Assembly: GCF_031450785.1 (NCBI RefSeq)
Contig: NZ_JARTWB010000003.1
Coordinates: 372,001 to 436,000 of the forward strand
From: Caballeronia sp. LZ062
GTDB taxonomy: Bacteria > Pseudomonadota > Gammaproteobacteria > Burkholderiales > Burkholderiaceae
Direction of reading: 5' to 3'
DNA: 64,000 nucleotides
The position numbers and the translations under genes were made by a program. The notes beneath the pieces are model-generated. The model searched no databases and was not told the origin of the DNA. It saw only the letters and a list, made by a program, of their open reading frames with translations. Below are positions 15,976 through 24,345 of this stretch, piece by piece; position 1 is the first letter of the stretch, and each line of letters starts with the position of its first letter.

Positions 15976-18309
15976 TCAGATTTCCAATACCAGTTTGGTA
16001 CCTTTCGCGCGCGAACAGCACGCCATCATTCTCCGGTTTGAATCGCGCTCGTCTTTCGTCAATACGACATCGCGATGATCAATCTCGCCGTCGATTACAC
16101 GCACCTCGCAGGATCCGCATAAGCCTTCTTCGCAATCGCTTTGAATGTCGATGTTCGCGCGCCTGAGCGTCGTGAGGAGCGTCTGATCGGGCGGGACGGT
16201 CAACGTCAAGCCGGAATCCTTCAGTTCGACGTCGAAGGCGTGCTCGTTGCTCGGGTCGAGTGCGCCGAGCGTCGATTCGAAATGCTCGATCTTCAGTGCG
16301 CCGTCGGGCCACGCGTCGCTCGCGGCCGAAAGCGCGTCGAGCAAACGCGCCGGGCCGCACGCGTAGACCTGCGTGCCCGCTTCGACGCGCAGCGCCGCGA
16401 AGTCGTTGCGCGCCCCCTCCTCCGAGACATACACACGCATCCGCTCGCCGTGCAGGGCGCGCATCTCATCGAGGAACGCCATCGACGCGCGGCTGCGTCC
16501 GCTGTAATGCACTTCATAGTCGATGCCGTGCTCGCGCGCGTGCCGCGCCATCGCGCTGATCGGCGTGATGCCGATGCCGCCCGCGATCAGCACGAGCCTG
16601 CGCGCGGCCGTGTCCAGCCGGAAATGATTGCGCGGCCCGCGAATGCGCCAGTGCGCGCCCGGCTTCACGTTGTCGTGAACCCACGCCGAACCGCCGCGGC
16701 TCGCGGACTCGCGCAACACGGCGATTTCGTAGGCGGCGTGATCGGCCGGATCGCCGCATAGCGAATATTGGCGCGAGAGTCCGCTGTCGCCGCAAACCAC
16801 GTCGATATGCGAGCCCGGCGTCCAGCGCGGCAGCGCGCGACCGTCGGCGGCTACGAGACGCACGCGCGCGATGCGATCGGCGCACATCGACACCGACTCC
16901 ACGATCACCGCGCGGCTCACCGCATGTGACGAAGGCTCGCCGATGCGCACCGTCGCGCGCGGCTCGCGCACCGACGCGTCCGTGCGTTCCGGGTTCAGCG
17001 CCGGGTCCCATTCAACGTAAAGATGCTCCGGCCCGCGAAACGACGTGTTCGGCACGTAGGTGAAGCGCTGATCGGCGAGCCGCATGTGCGGCAGGCGGCG
17101 CGTCAGCTCGTCGAGGAAAATCTGCATCTCCATGCGCGCAAGGTTCTTGCCCATGCACTGATGCGCCCCGTAGCCGAAGGTCAGTTGATCGCTGGCATTC
17201 TCCCGGCGGATGTCGAAGAGATCGGCATCGGCGAACTGATGCGTGTCGTGATTCGCGGATGACGTCACGATCAAGAGCTTCGCGCCCGCCGGAATGTCGA
17301 TGCCGCCGATGTTCACGTCGCGCGTCGCGAGCCGCCGCCACGCCGCGACCGATCCGTTGTGCCGCAGGCACTCCTCCACCGCATTCGGAATCAGGCTCGG
17401 GTCGTCGCAGATGTCGCGCCACGCCTCGCGGTGTTGCAGCAGCAGCTTGATGGCGTTGGCCGCTGCGTTCGCCGTCGTCTCGTGCGCCGCGACGATGCCG
17501 GCCATCATCATCGAATGCAGATATGAATCCGTCACGACATCGGGCAAGGTCTTCTGCTTGCGGATGCCGTATTGCATCCAGCCGGGGCCGGACGGGTCCT
17601 CGCGCATCTTGTCGAGCACCTTGCCCGCGTACTGCCAGAACTTGCCGACAGCATGCGCGACCGCGACCTGTTCCTCGGGCTTCGGCCGTCCCCACGTATT
17701 CACCGTATGCGCAATCGAGTATTCGCGCAGCGTGTCCATGTCTTCTTCGGGCACGCCGAGAAAGTGCAGCGCCACGGTGAGCGGCACTTCCCACAGCATC
17801 TGGTCGACGAGATCGGCGCGGCCGTCGTCGATGAAGCGATCGACGTATTCACGCGTGAGCGCGCGCACCATCGGCTCGTGATGCGCGAGCGCCTCGGGCG
17901 TGAACGGGTCCATCAGCGCGCGGCGGCGCGGCATGTGCGCGGGCTCGTCCTCGTTGACGAGCGTGCGGTTCAGTGCGAAGCCGTAGGACGCGAGCACCGC
18001 GTTCGCTTCCGGCCCGGTCGGCGTGATTTTTTCGAGCGCGATGGACGGACTGAACGTGATGTTGTCGCGGAAGATCGCCTTGATGTCGTCGTAGCGCGTG
18101 ACGACCCAGTAACCGAGCTTCGGGCTATAGAACACCGGCTCCTGCTCGCGCGCCCAGCGGACATATTCCGGCGGGTCTTGCTGATAGCCGTCGCTGAACG
18201 GATCGAACTCAGCTGCACGCGCGCTCACCGGGCAGCCGTTCGGCGCGGTCGAATGAAAAGGACATTGCGTCGCGGAAGTCGCGGTGCTTGCGTCGGTCAG
18301 GTCGGTCAT
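15976..18309 (-). CDS. Self-sufficient cytochrome P450, CYP116B type (P450-reductase-ferredoxin fusion)
   Basis: 777 aa with three modules on one chain. P450 domain, about 1-440: I-helix GIVAAHETTANA, ExxR motif in ECLRH, heme loop FGYGAHQCMGKNLAR. Phthalate-dioxygenase-reductase-like module, about 460-680: flavin motif RQYSLCGDP and nucleotide-binding GGIGITPISAMA. C-terminal 2Fe-2S ferredoxin: CEEGLCGSC plus a distal Cys in MMACCSR. Such enzymes hydroxylate diverse organic compounds using NAD(P)H without partner proteins. AGGAGA precedes the ATG. It lies 28 bp downstream of the hydrolase/NTF2 fusion gene, probably in one operon. Substrate unknown. Confidence 0.93.
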   Translation of the reverse strand: MTDLTDASTATSATQCPFHSTAPNGCPVSARAAEFDPFSDGYQQDPPEYVRWAREQEPVFYSPKLGYWVVTRYDDIKAIFRDNITFSPSIALEKITPTGPEANAVLASYGFALNRTLVNEDEPAHMPRRRALMDPFTPEALAHHEPMVRALTREYVDRFIDDGRADLVDQMLWEVPLTVALHFLGVPEEDMDTLREYSIAHTVNTWGRPKPEEQVAVAHAVGKFWQYAGKVLDKMREDPSGPGWMQYGIRKQKTLPDVVTDSYLHSMMMAGIVAAHETTANAAANAIKLLLQHREAWRDICDDPSLIPNAVEECLRHNGSVAAWRRLATRDVNIGGIDIPAGAKLLIVTSSANHDTHQFADADLFDIRRENASDQLTFGYGAHQCMGKNLARMEMQIFLDELTRRLPHMRLADQRFTYVPNTSFRGPEHLYVEWDPALNPERTDASVREPRATVRIGEPSSHAVSRAVIVESVSMCADRIARVRLVAADGRALPRWTPGSHIDVVCGDSGLSRQYSLCGDPADHAAYEIAVLRESASRGGSAWVHDNVKPGAHWRIRGPRNHFRLDTAARRLVLIAGGIGITPISAMARHAREHGIDYEVHYSGRSRASMAFLDEMRALHGERMRVYVSEEGARNDFAALRVEAGTQVYACGPARLLDALSAASDAWPDGALKIEHFESTLGALDPSNEHAFDVELKDSGLTLTVPPDQTLLTTLRRANIDIQSDCEEGLCGSCEVRVIDGEIDHRDVVLTKDERDSNRRMMACCSRAKGTKLVLEI

Positions 18310-18337
18310 GGTTTGTCTCCTCGTTTATCTATGTGTG

Positions 18338-19492
18338 TCAGACCGGCTTTCCTTCGCTCGATGCCCAGTTGCGCATGAGCGTGTTGCTCGGCAAGGTCTC
18401 GTCGAGCATCTTGCGCGCGGTTTCGCGTCCGGCGACGGGCAAACCCGTCGGATCGAGCACGCCGATCTGCACGAGCACCGACGCCTGATCCCAGTAGATG
18501 TGTTCGTTATAGAGCTTGTCGCCGCGAAAGCGGACCACCGCGAGCATCGGCACTTCGAAGTAGCGGCCCGTGGGCGCGAGGCCCGGCAGCAGCCAGTCGA
18601 TCTCACGATCGTGCGTCGCGCAGAACACGAACTCGTCGACGATACGGTCCGCGCCGATGGTGCGCGACACCGGTATCAGCTTCGTGTCCTGCGGATTTGC
18701 GTGCACGAAGTGGTACGTGTAGAAGCGCTTGAGTTCGTCGTATCCGACGCCGCCCGTCATCGTCGGGACATGGTTCACGTAAGGCTCTGCGACCATGGTC
18801 GGCATGACGGCATCGACGTCGCGCGTGGCGAACTCGAAATAGCAGTGCTGCTCCCACAGGCGGTCGAGGTCGTAGACCGGTCCCATCACGTCGCGCAAGA
18901 GGCCGAGCGTGCGCGAATACGCCATCAGCGCGGCGGGTTTGTCGTACCGTGAATCGGCGTGGCGGGCGGGCGCGGCGAAACCCGGCGCGCAGCCGCTATA
19001 TATATAGCGCTGGATCTGCGCGTGGCCGACGAACGCCTCGCTCGATTGCTGCTCCGGGAAGTGGAATACCATCGGGCAGCGAATGGTGCGCAGATCGTCG
19101 TGGCAAGCGGCGAGGTCATCCGGATAGTAGGCAACCGCGCAGTCGATGTCCGCGTTCGCGGCGGCCTGCACCGCAAGCCGTCCGCCGGCGCCGAAGCCCA
19201 CCGCGCCCACTCTGCCCGCGTGCTCGGGCAGCGCGCGCAGGGCGTCGAGGACTGCCGCGAGATTTTCCATCGACACGCCGCCGCCCGTGGGCGCGCGTCG
19301 CGACAAGTCGGGCGCGAGCACGACGTAGCCCTCCTCGGCGAAGCGGTCGGCGGTCGATTGCGTGAAGTCGTCGAGGCCCGCCGCGTCGTGCAGCAGCACG
19401 ATGCCCGGCCCGGAGCCTTGCGCGGGGCGCGTTACATAGGCGCGAATCGGGCTGCCTTCGCGCGCGGCGATGTCGATGTAAGTCCCAGTCAT
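18338..19492 (-). CDS. Dienelactone-hydrolase-like/NTF2 (SnoaL-like) fusion, catalytic residues lost
   Basis: 384 aa. Residues 1-225 follow the dienelactone hydrolase fold (GIVLLHDAAGLDDFT, FAEEGYVVLAPDL), and residues about 235-384 look like a SnoaL/NTF2-type cup. In active family members the nucleophile Cys sits in GxCxGG. Here the elbow is GFGAGG, giving Gly101. The catalytic His of the usual YPGAGHGF is replaced by Pro170 in YSGCAPGF, and the usual Asp region reads FPEQQSSE. The hydrolase half is therefore probably not a hydrolase. It lies 25 bp after mntH and 28 bp before the P450 gene. Role unknown; substrate binding or a partner role to the P450 is possible. Confidence 0.75.
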   Translation of the reverse strand: MTGTYIDIAAREGSPIRAYVTRPAQGSGPGIVLLHDAAGLDDFTQSTADRFAEEGYVVLAPDLSRRAPTGGGVSMENLAAVLDALRALPEHAGRVGAVGFGAGGRLAVQAAANADIDCAVAYYPDDLAACHDDLRTIRCPMVFHFPEQQSSEAFVGHAQIQRYIYSGCAPGFAAPARHADSRYDKPAALMAYSRTLGLLRDVMGPVYDLDRLWEQHCYFEFATRDVDAVMPTMVAEPYVNHVPTMTGGVGYDELKRFYTYHFVHANPQDTKLIPVSRTIGADRIVDEFVFCATHDREIDWLLPGLAPTGRYFEVPMLAVVRFRGDKLYNEHIYWDQASVLVQIGVLDPTGLPVAGRETARKMLDETLPSNTLMRNWASSEGKPV

Positions 19493-19517
19493 GAGATGCG
19501 TCTCCGAGAGTCGTCGG

Positions 19518-20858
19518 TCAGGGAAGCAGCGTATCGGCGAGCAGCTTCACATTCAACACGACAATCACGGCGGCGACCAGCCACGCGAGCGCGGCGAGCC
19601 ATCGACCGACGACGAAGACGCCCATCTTCCGGCGGTCGCAGACGAACCGCACGAGCGGCACGACGGCGAACGGCAGCTGCATCGAAAGGATCACCTGGCT
19701 CAGCACGAGTAACTGGCCCGTCGCCTTTTCACCGTAGAGGGCGGTGACGGCGATGACCGGCCCGATGGCGATCGACCGCGTCACGAGGCGCCGCGCCCAG
19801 CTCGGCAGGCGCAAGCGCAGAAAGCCTTCCATCACGATCTGGCCCGCGAGTGTGGCGGTCACCGTCGAGTTCAGACCGGACGCGAGGAGCGCGACCGCGA
19901 ACAACGTCGACGCGATGCCCATGCCGAGCAGCGGCGACAGCAGATGGAAGGCATCGGCGATTTCGGCCACCTGGTCGTGGCCGCTCGCATGGAAGACGGC
20001 CGCCGCCACGATCAGGATCGCCGCGTTGATGAAGAGCGCGAGCGACAGCGCGATGGTGCTATCGACGGTCGCCCAGCGGATTGCGTCGCGGCGCGCCTCC
20101 ACCGACTGTCCGTAGGCACGCGTCTGCACCACCGAGGAATGCAGATAAAGGTTGTGCGGCATCACCGTCGCCCCGAGAATGCCGATCGCCAGATACAGCA
20201 TCTCGCGATTCGCCACGATGTGCGGCGACGGCACGAAACCGCGCAGCACATGTGCGAGAGGCGGCGCGGCGGCGGCGATCTGCAACGCGAAGCACGCCGC
20301 GATCACCACAAGGAGCGCGATCACGAAGGCCTCCAGAAATCGGAAGCCTCTGTTGACGAGCAGCAGCAGAAGGAAGGCGTCGAGTGCCGTGATGAGCGCG
20401 CCCGCAATCAGCGGGATGCCGAACAGCAGTTCCAGCGCGATGGCCGTGCCGATGACCTCGGCGAGGTCGCAGGCGACGATCGCCAATTCGCACGCGAGCC
20501 ACAGCGCCAGGTTGACGGGCCGCGAGTAGTGATCGCGGCACGCCTGCGCAAGGTCGCGTCCGGTCGCGACGCCCAGCCGGACGGCCAACGCCTGAAGCAG
20601 GATCGCCATCAGATTCGACACGAGGATGACGGCGAGCAGCGTATAGCCGAAGCGCGATCCGCCCGCGATATCCGTCGCCCAATTGCCGGGGTCCATGTAG
20701 CCGACCGAAATCATGTAGCCGGGACCGGCGAAGGCCAGCAGACGCCGGAGCCATCCGGCACCGACGGGCACTCGCACCGACGCGTGAACCTCCGGCAGAC
20801 TCGGGCGAACGTCTTCGTCTTGAGCTTTCGGGTACGCGGGGCGGCTAGGGTCGCGCAT
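19518..20858 (-). CDS. mntH: Nramp-type Mn2+/Fe2+ proton symporter
   Basis: 446 aa inner-membrane divalent metal transporter. The TM1 motif [13 protein letters not shown] and the TM6 motif [14 protein letters not shown] are the Nramp metal-binding segments. Hydrophobic helices continue to the C-terminus (11 expected). ATG at 20858 is preferred because GGAGA is 9 nt upstream; a GTG at 20864 is too close to it. Only 25 bp separate it from the hydrolase/NTF2 fusion downstream, so it may be the first gene of an operon ending with the P450. Confidence 0.9.
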   Translation of the reverse strand: MRDPSRPAYPKAQDEDVRPSLPEVHASVRVPVGAGWLRRLLAFAGPGYMISVGYMDPGNWATDIAGGSRFGYTLLAVILVSNLMAILLQALAVRLGVATGRDLAQACRDHYSRPVNLALWLACELAIVACDLAEVIGTAIALELLFGIPLIAGALITALDAFLLLLLVNRGFRFLEAFVIALLVVIAACFALQIAAAAPPLAHVLRGFVPSPHIVANREMLYLAIGILGATVMPHNLYLHSSVVQTRAYGQSVEARRDAIRWATVDSTIALSLALFINAAILIVAAAVFHASGHDQVAEIADAFHLLSPLLGMGIASTLFAVALLASGLNSTVTATLAGQIVMEGFLRLRLPSWARRLVTRSIAIGPVIAVTALYGEKATGQLLVLSQVILSMQLPFAVVPLVRFVCDRRKMGVFVVGRWLAALAWLVAAVIVVLNVKLLADTLLP

Positions 20859-20959
20859 CGGCACGTGTCTCCGGCATAGACGCCTGTAGGGCGCTTGTCA
20901 GTGAGCGAATATGCGCTGGACGCGCAGAAGATTCAAGCGACGAGCATTCCACGACGAGG

Positions 20960-20987
20960 TGGTCTGATAATGCGACTTATCAGAAGT
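20960..20987. promoter_or_regulatory. dif-like inverted repeat (candidate Xer-type recombination site)
   Basis: Perfect 8-bp arms TCTGATAA (20963-20970) and TTATCAGA (20977-20984) around a 6-bp centre TGCGAC. Written as 11+6+11, the arms are TGGTCTGATAA and TTATCAGAAGT. This has the dif layout, ATAA-N6-TTAT, with 15 of 28 positions equal to E. coli dif as I recall it. It lies 49 bp before the start of a tyrosine recombinase gene. It could instead be an operator of that gene. Confidence 0.55.
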
Positions 20988-21035
20988 AACGATTTGCCTT
21001 GTCAATTTCAGCCTTACTTGATAACCTCGCCGCAA

Positions 21036-22994
21036 ATGGCTGATTTTAAAGACGAAAAGATCCTCAAGCCCGCTGTCTTGCATGGCGACTCCGCGCCACG
21101 ACGCCTCACGCGCCAGCATTTCGCGCTGTATCGCGGCTATCTCGACGGCGTGTCGGAAGCGCAACTTCATGCTTCTTATGGCGACGCAAGCTCGGACGTG
21201 CGCAGCACGCGCAGGCTGATTGCAACGCTGCGGGACACGCTGTCGGTGCTTGCGCGGCGGGCGCACGATGTCGAGGCTGCGCATCTCCTGCGCCTGCGTC
21301 CAGGCAGCATTCCCTCGGCGCCCGCCGAACCGACTAGCGACGCGCCGTCGCTCGACGCATTCCGTGAGCGCGTCGATCCGGAAGGCGTTTTCGGGGAATC
21401 GGAGTTGCTCACGCTTTACCGGGAGGCGTTTCCCCCGGGCGCGTCGCCGGCGACGGATCGACGAACCGCGCGCAATATCCGCTTGCGCCGACGACAGGCG
21501 GACGCGCTCGCCAGAATGGAAGCCAGCCTCGTCCACGACCCGCGTCCGGATCACCCGATAGACGGATGGTTCGAACCGGCGGTCGCGGCTCGTCTCGCGG
21601 CGGCTGGGATTGCCACCATCGCGGATCTCATTACCTTGATCGAGACGCGGCGGCACCGCTGGTACACCGCCGTGCCGCGACTCGGGCCGAATGGCGCGCA
21701 ACGCATCGTCGACTGGCTGCAACTGCATTCGGACGCGCTTCGCCACACGTTTTCGCCGCGAGCGCTCGTCCCGCGGCGACAGTGGACGCCGGACTTCGCT
21801 GCGGCCCCTGTCGCTGCGGCTGAAGCGATCCAGATGGCGCCGCTCGAAACCATGCGCGTCCCTGCCGCGTTGGATGGTTCGAAAGGGACGAATCGCGCGG
21901 AAAGTTACACCGGGCGATTCCAGACGGACATTCAGGCGATCACCGGCTGGCTCGACGCGCGTTCGGCCAGCGACCATACGCGTCGGGCGTATCGACGCGA
22001 GGCCGAACGGCTGCTGCTCTGGGCACTCATTGAACGGAGCAAGCCGCTCTCGTCGCTGGACGCGCTCGATTGCCGCGAATACATCCATACGTTTCTGCCT
22101 GATCCGCAGCCGGCTGCGCGCTGGGTCGCCAAAGGCCGCGTAGAACGCTGCGTCGCCGGCTGGCGACCGTTCGCCGGTCCGTTGTCGGACCGCAGCCGCG
22201 AGTCGGCCCGCTCCATCTTGAGCGCAATGTGCGAATGGCTCGTCGCGGCCGGGTATCTTGCGAAGAATCCCTTTGCGGGACTGGAACGCGCGGCCGTGCC
22301 GTCAGTCTTCGATGCCGAAACACGTACGCTGGACTTCGAGCAATGGAAACTCGTGTTTCGGTCCGTCAGCCGGTCCGCATACACGTTTTCCGAGCATCGC
22401 GACAGGCTCGCCCTGCTTCTCGCGTACTCGACAGGGCTGCGGCGCGCCGAATTGGCAGCCGCCACGACCGACGCGCTGACGGTCGGTCGTGTGCCGGGCA
22501 TCGACGGTCCTGTCTGGAGGCTGTCCGTCGCGAACACAGCGCGGCGCGGCGGCGGCCGAAGTGTTCTTCTGCCACCAATTGTGATGCAGGCGCTGCAAGA
22601 AAATCTTGCGATGCGCGGCCTTCCCGACCCGCTGAGTTGCCCCGAGGGCACGCCGCTCCTGGCTCAGGCAAGGATTGGCCGCGCGATCACGCCTGACGGC
22701 GTGGGCAAGCTATTCAAGACGATATTCGCGGCGGCCGCTGCGCAAGCAGAAGCAGACGATCCGGGCTCCGGCCGCCGTCTGGCGCTTGCGAGTACGCACT
22801 GGTTGCGGCACACGCACTCGGCGCACGCGCTCGCGCACGGGGCGGAGCTCGTCGAAGTCGGCAAGGGACTCGGCCATGCGCGCGTGTCGACGACTTTGCT
22901 GTACCTCGAGAGTGACGGTTCGCGGCGTTTACTCGGCGTTGAAAAGCTCCTTCGCGAGACGCTTGCGCCGGGATATCCATCGGAATCGGCTTAA
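21036..22994 (+). CDS. Tyrosine recombinase (phage integrase family) of the replicon maintenance locus
   Basis: 652 aa from the ATG at 21036; an upstream in-frame GTG-type start would read through the dif-like repeat and is less likely. Residues 1-280 form a large N-terminal region of the DUF3701 type. Residues about 320-420 look like a SAM-like core-binding domain (RSASDHTRRAYRREAERLL). The C-terminal catalytic domain has Arg469 (TGLRRAEL), His588-x-x-Arg591 (HWLRHTH), His614 (GHARVS) and nucleophile Tyr623 (LLYLES). Its place beside parAB suggests multimer resolution of this replicon rather than prophage integration; no phage genes are near. Confidence 0.85.
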   Translation: MADFKDEKILKPAVLHGDSAPRRLTRQHFALYRGYLDGVSEAQLHASYGDASSDVRSTRRLIATLRDTLSVLARRAHDVEAAHLLRLRPGSIPSAPAEPTSDAPSLDAFRERVDPEGVFGESELLTLYREAFPPGASPATDRRTARNIRLRRRQADALARMEASLVHDPRPDHPIDGWFEPAVAARLAAAGIATIADLITLIETRRHRWYTAVPRLGPNGAQRIVDWLQLHSDALRHTFSPRALVPRRQWTPDFAAAPVAAAEAIQMAPLETMRVPAALDGSKGTNRAESYTGRFQTDIQAITGWLDARSASDHTRRAYRREAERLLLWALIERSKPLSSLDALDCREYIHTFLPDPQPAARWVAKGRVERCVAGWRPFAGPLSDRSRESARSILSAMCEWLVAAGYLAKNPFAGLERAAVPSVFDAETRTLDFEQWKLVFRSVSRSAYTFSEHRDRLALLLAYSTGLRRAELAAATTDALTVGRVPGIDGPVWRLSVANTARRGGGRSVLLPPIVMQALQENLAMRGLPDPLSCPEGTPLLAQARIGRAITPDGVGKLFKTIFAAAAAQAEADDPGSGRRLALASTHWLRHTHSAHALAHGAELVEVGKGLGHARVSTTLLYLESDGSRRLLGVEKLLRETLAPGYPSESA

Positions 22995-23088
22995 TTTCGT
23001 TGTCGGGGCCGTCTGGACGTTGTAAAAACGCCTGCTCTGGCGCAAAAAGGACTTCAGAGTTTACTTGAGGTTTACCGGTTGGCCGTTT

Positions 23089-23128
23089 ATTCTTCGGTTT
23101 GCAGTATGTTTTCCACAAACCGAAGAAT
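23089..23128. promoter_or_regulatory. Inverted repeat with a DnaA-box sequence upstream of parA
   Basis: Perfect 13-bp arms ATTCTTCGGTTTG (23089-23101) and CAAACCGAAGAAT (23116-23128) around 14 nt. TTTTCCACA at 23109-23117, spanning loop and right arm, fits the DnaA-box consensus TTWTNCACA. It is 39 bp before the parA ATG. It may be the ParA autoregulation operator, a terminator for the recombinase gene, or an origin element. Confidence 0.55.
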
Positions 23129-23166
23129 TATTTGCTTACCCAGGCCCGCCCGTGACTGCGAACTCC

Positions 23167-24345
23167 ATGTTAAGCGCCCGGCTTCCCGAAGTCGATCAAT
23201 CCGTTTCCATCGAAACGCTTCTAGGCGTGGCGGCACAAGCCACTGATATCCTCAATCAGATCCGCGACGCAATGCTGGAGCCGTACCCGCGAAAGAGTGC
23301 GCCCACGTTCACGAGCGCGCAGGTTGCATCGCTCTGCGGTATCGATAAGCAGCGGTTTCAGTATCTGACGACGAAAGGCGAATTGCCCGCAGGAACGTCG
23401 AAGGGTGCGGGGCGAAGCAAGGAGTTCACGCTCGAGGAAACACTGACCTGGATCCGCGCGACGAAAGAGCGCGCCCGCCGGCCGGAAGGTAAGCGCGGAC
23501 GCATCGTGACCGTGGCGAACTTCAAGGGCGGGGTGGCGAAAACGACGACCGCCGTGTCGGCGGCGCAGGCCCTCACTCTGCTGGGACGCCGCGTGCTCGT
23601 TATCGACTGCGATCCGCAGGGCACCACGACGCAGCTGTGCGGTTGGGCGCCCGACGCCGAAATCTCCGACGACCAGACGCTCCTGCCGCTTATCTATGGT
23701 GACCAGGAGACGCTGCATTATGCCGTCCAGCAAACTTACTGGCACAACCTCGACCTGATTCCGGCTTCGTCGTCCCTATTCGACGCGGAGTTCGAAATTC
23801 CGGCCAAAGTGTTGAACGACAGTACGTTCGAATTCTGGGAGATCGTCCGCAAGGGCTTGCTGCCGTTGACGGACGAGTATGACGCCATCGTTATCGATAC
23901 GCCCCCTGCGCTCAGTTACCTGACGATCAACGCATTGCTCGCATCTGACGCCATTCTCCTGCCCTGCCCGCCTGAGGCACTCGACTTCGCCAGTTCAACC
24001 CAGTTTTGGCATCTATTCGCGGATATCGCGAAGAAGCTGCCCGGCGTCCTCGAACAAAAGCGCTTCGACTTCGTGAATGTGATCCTGACCAAAGCAAAGT
24101 CGGACGACGTTTCCCGGGTTGTGCGCGGCTGGCTGCAAAAGGCGTATGGCGACCGCGTCCTGCCGTTTGAAATCCCGGAGTCGACGGTGCCGAAGGGCGC
24201 GTCAGCGCAACTATCCACGGTGTACGACCTGTCGAAACCGGACGGCAGTACGGCGGCCTATAACCGCTTCAAGGAGCCGCTCGACCGGCTCGCCGAACAT
24301 CTCGACGCGCAGTTTGTCCGCGCGTGGAATCAGAAGGAGGATTAA
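23167..24345 (+). CDS. parA: ParA-type partition ATPase with N-terminal MerR-like helix-turn-helix
   Basis: 392 aa. Residues about 40-100 form a MerR-like winged HTH (FTSAQVASLCGIDKQRFQYL), as in type Ia plasmid ParA proteins that bind their own promoter. The ATPase domain starts with the deviant Walker A box KGGVAKTTT, followed by VIDCDPQGTTTQLC and VIDTPPALSY. The start is uncertain: ATG 23167 is taken, GTG 23152 is in frame, and neither has a good Shine-Dalgarno. parB begins on the base after its stop. It drives segregation of the replicon. Confidence 0.93.
   Translation: MLSARLPEVDQSVSIETLLGVAAQATDILNQIRDAMLEPYPRKSAPTFTSAQVASLCGIDKQRFQYLTTKGELPAGTSKGAGRSKEFTLEETLTWIRATKERARRPEGKRGRIVTVANFKGGVAKTTTAVSAAQALTLLGRRVLVIDCDPQGTTTQLCGWAPDAEISDDQTLLPLIYGDQETLHYAVQQTYWHNLDLIPASSSLFDAEFEIPAKVLNDSTFEFWEIVRKGLLPLTDEYDAIVIDTPPALSYLTINALLASDAILLPCPPEALDFASSTQFWHLFADIAKKLPGVLEQKRFDFVNVILTKAKSDDVSRVVRGWLQKAYGDRVLPFEIPESTVPKGASAQLSTVYDLSKPDGSTAAYNRFKEPLDRLAEHLDAQFVRAWNQKED

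Noticed and set aside
20895..21035. Upstream start of the tyrosine recombinase
   Set aside because: The in-frame extension reads through the dif-like repeat and has no domain character; the ATG at 21036 is preferred.
23089..23128. Reading the parA-upstream inverted repeat as parS
   Set aside because: ParB centromere sites in Burkholderia are shorter 14-16 bp palindromes as I recall; this 40-bp structure with a 14-nt loop does not fit, and no other parS candidate could be fixed by eye.
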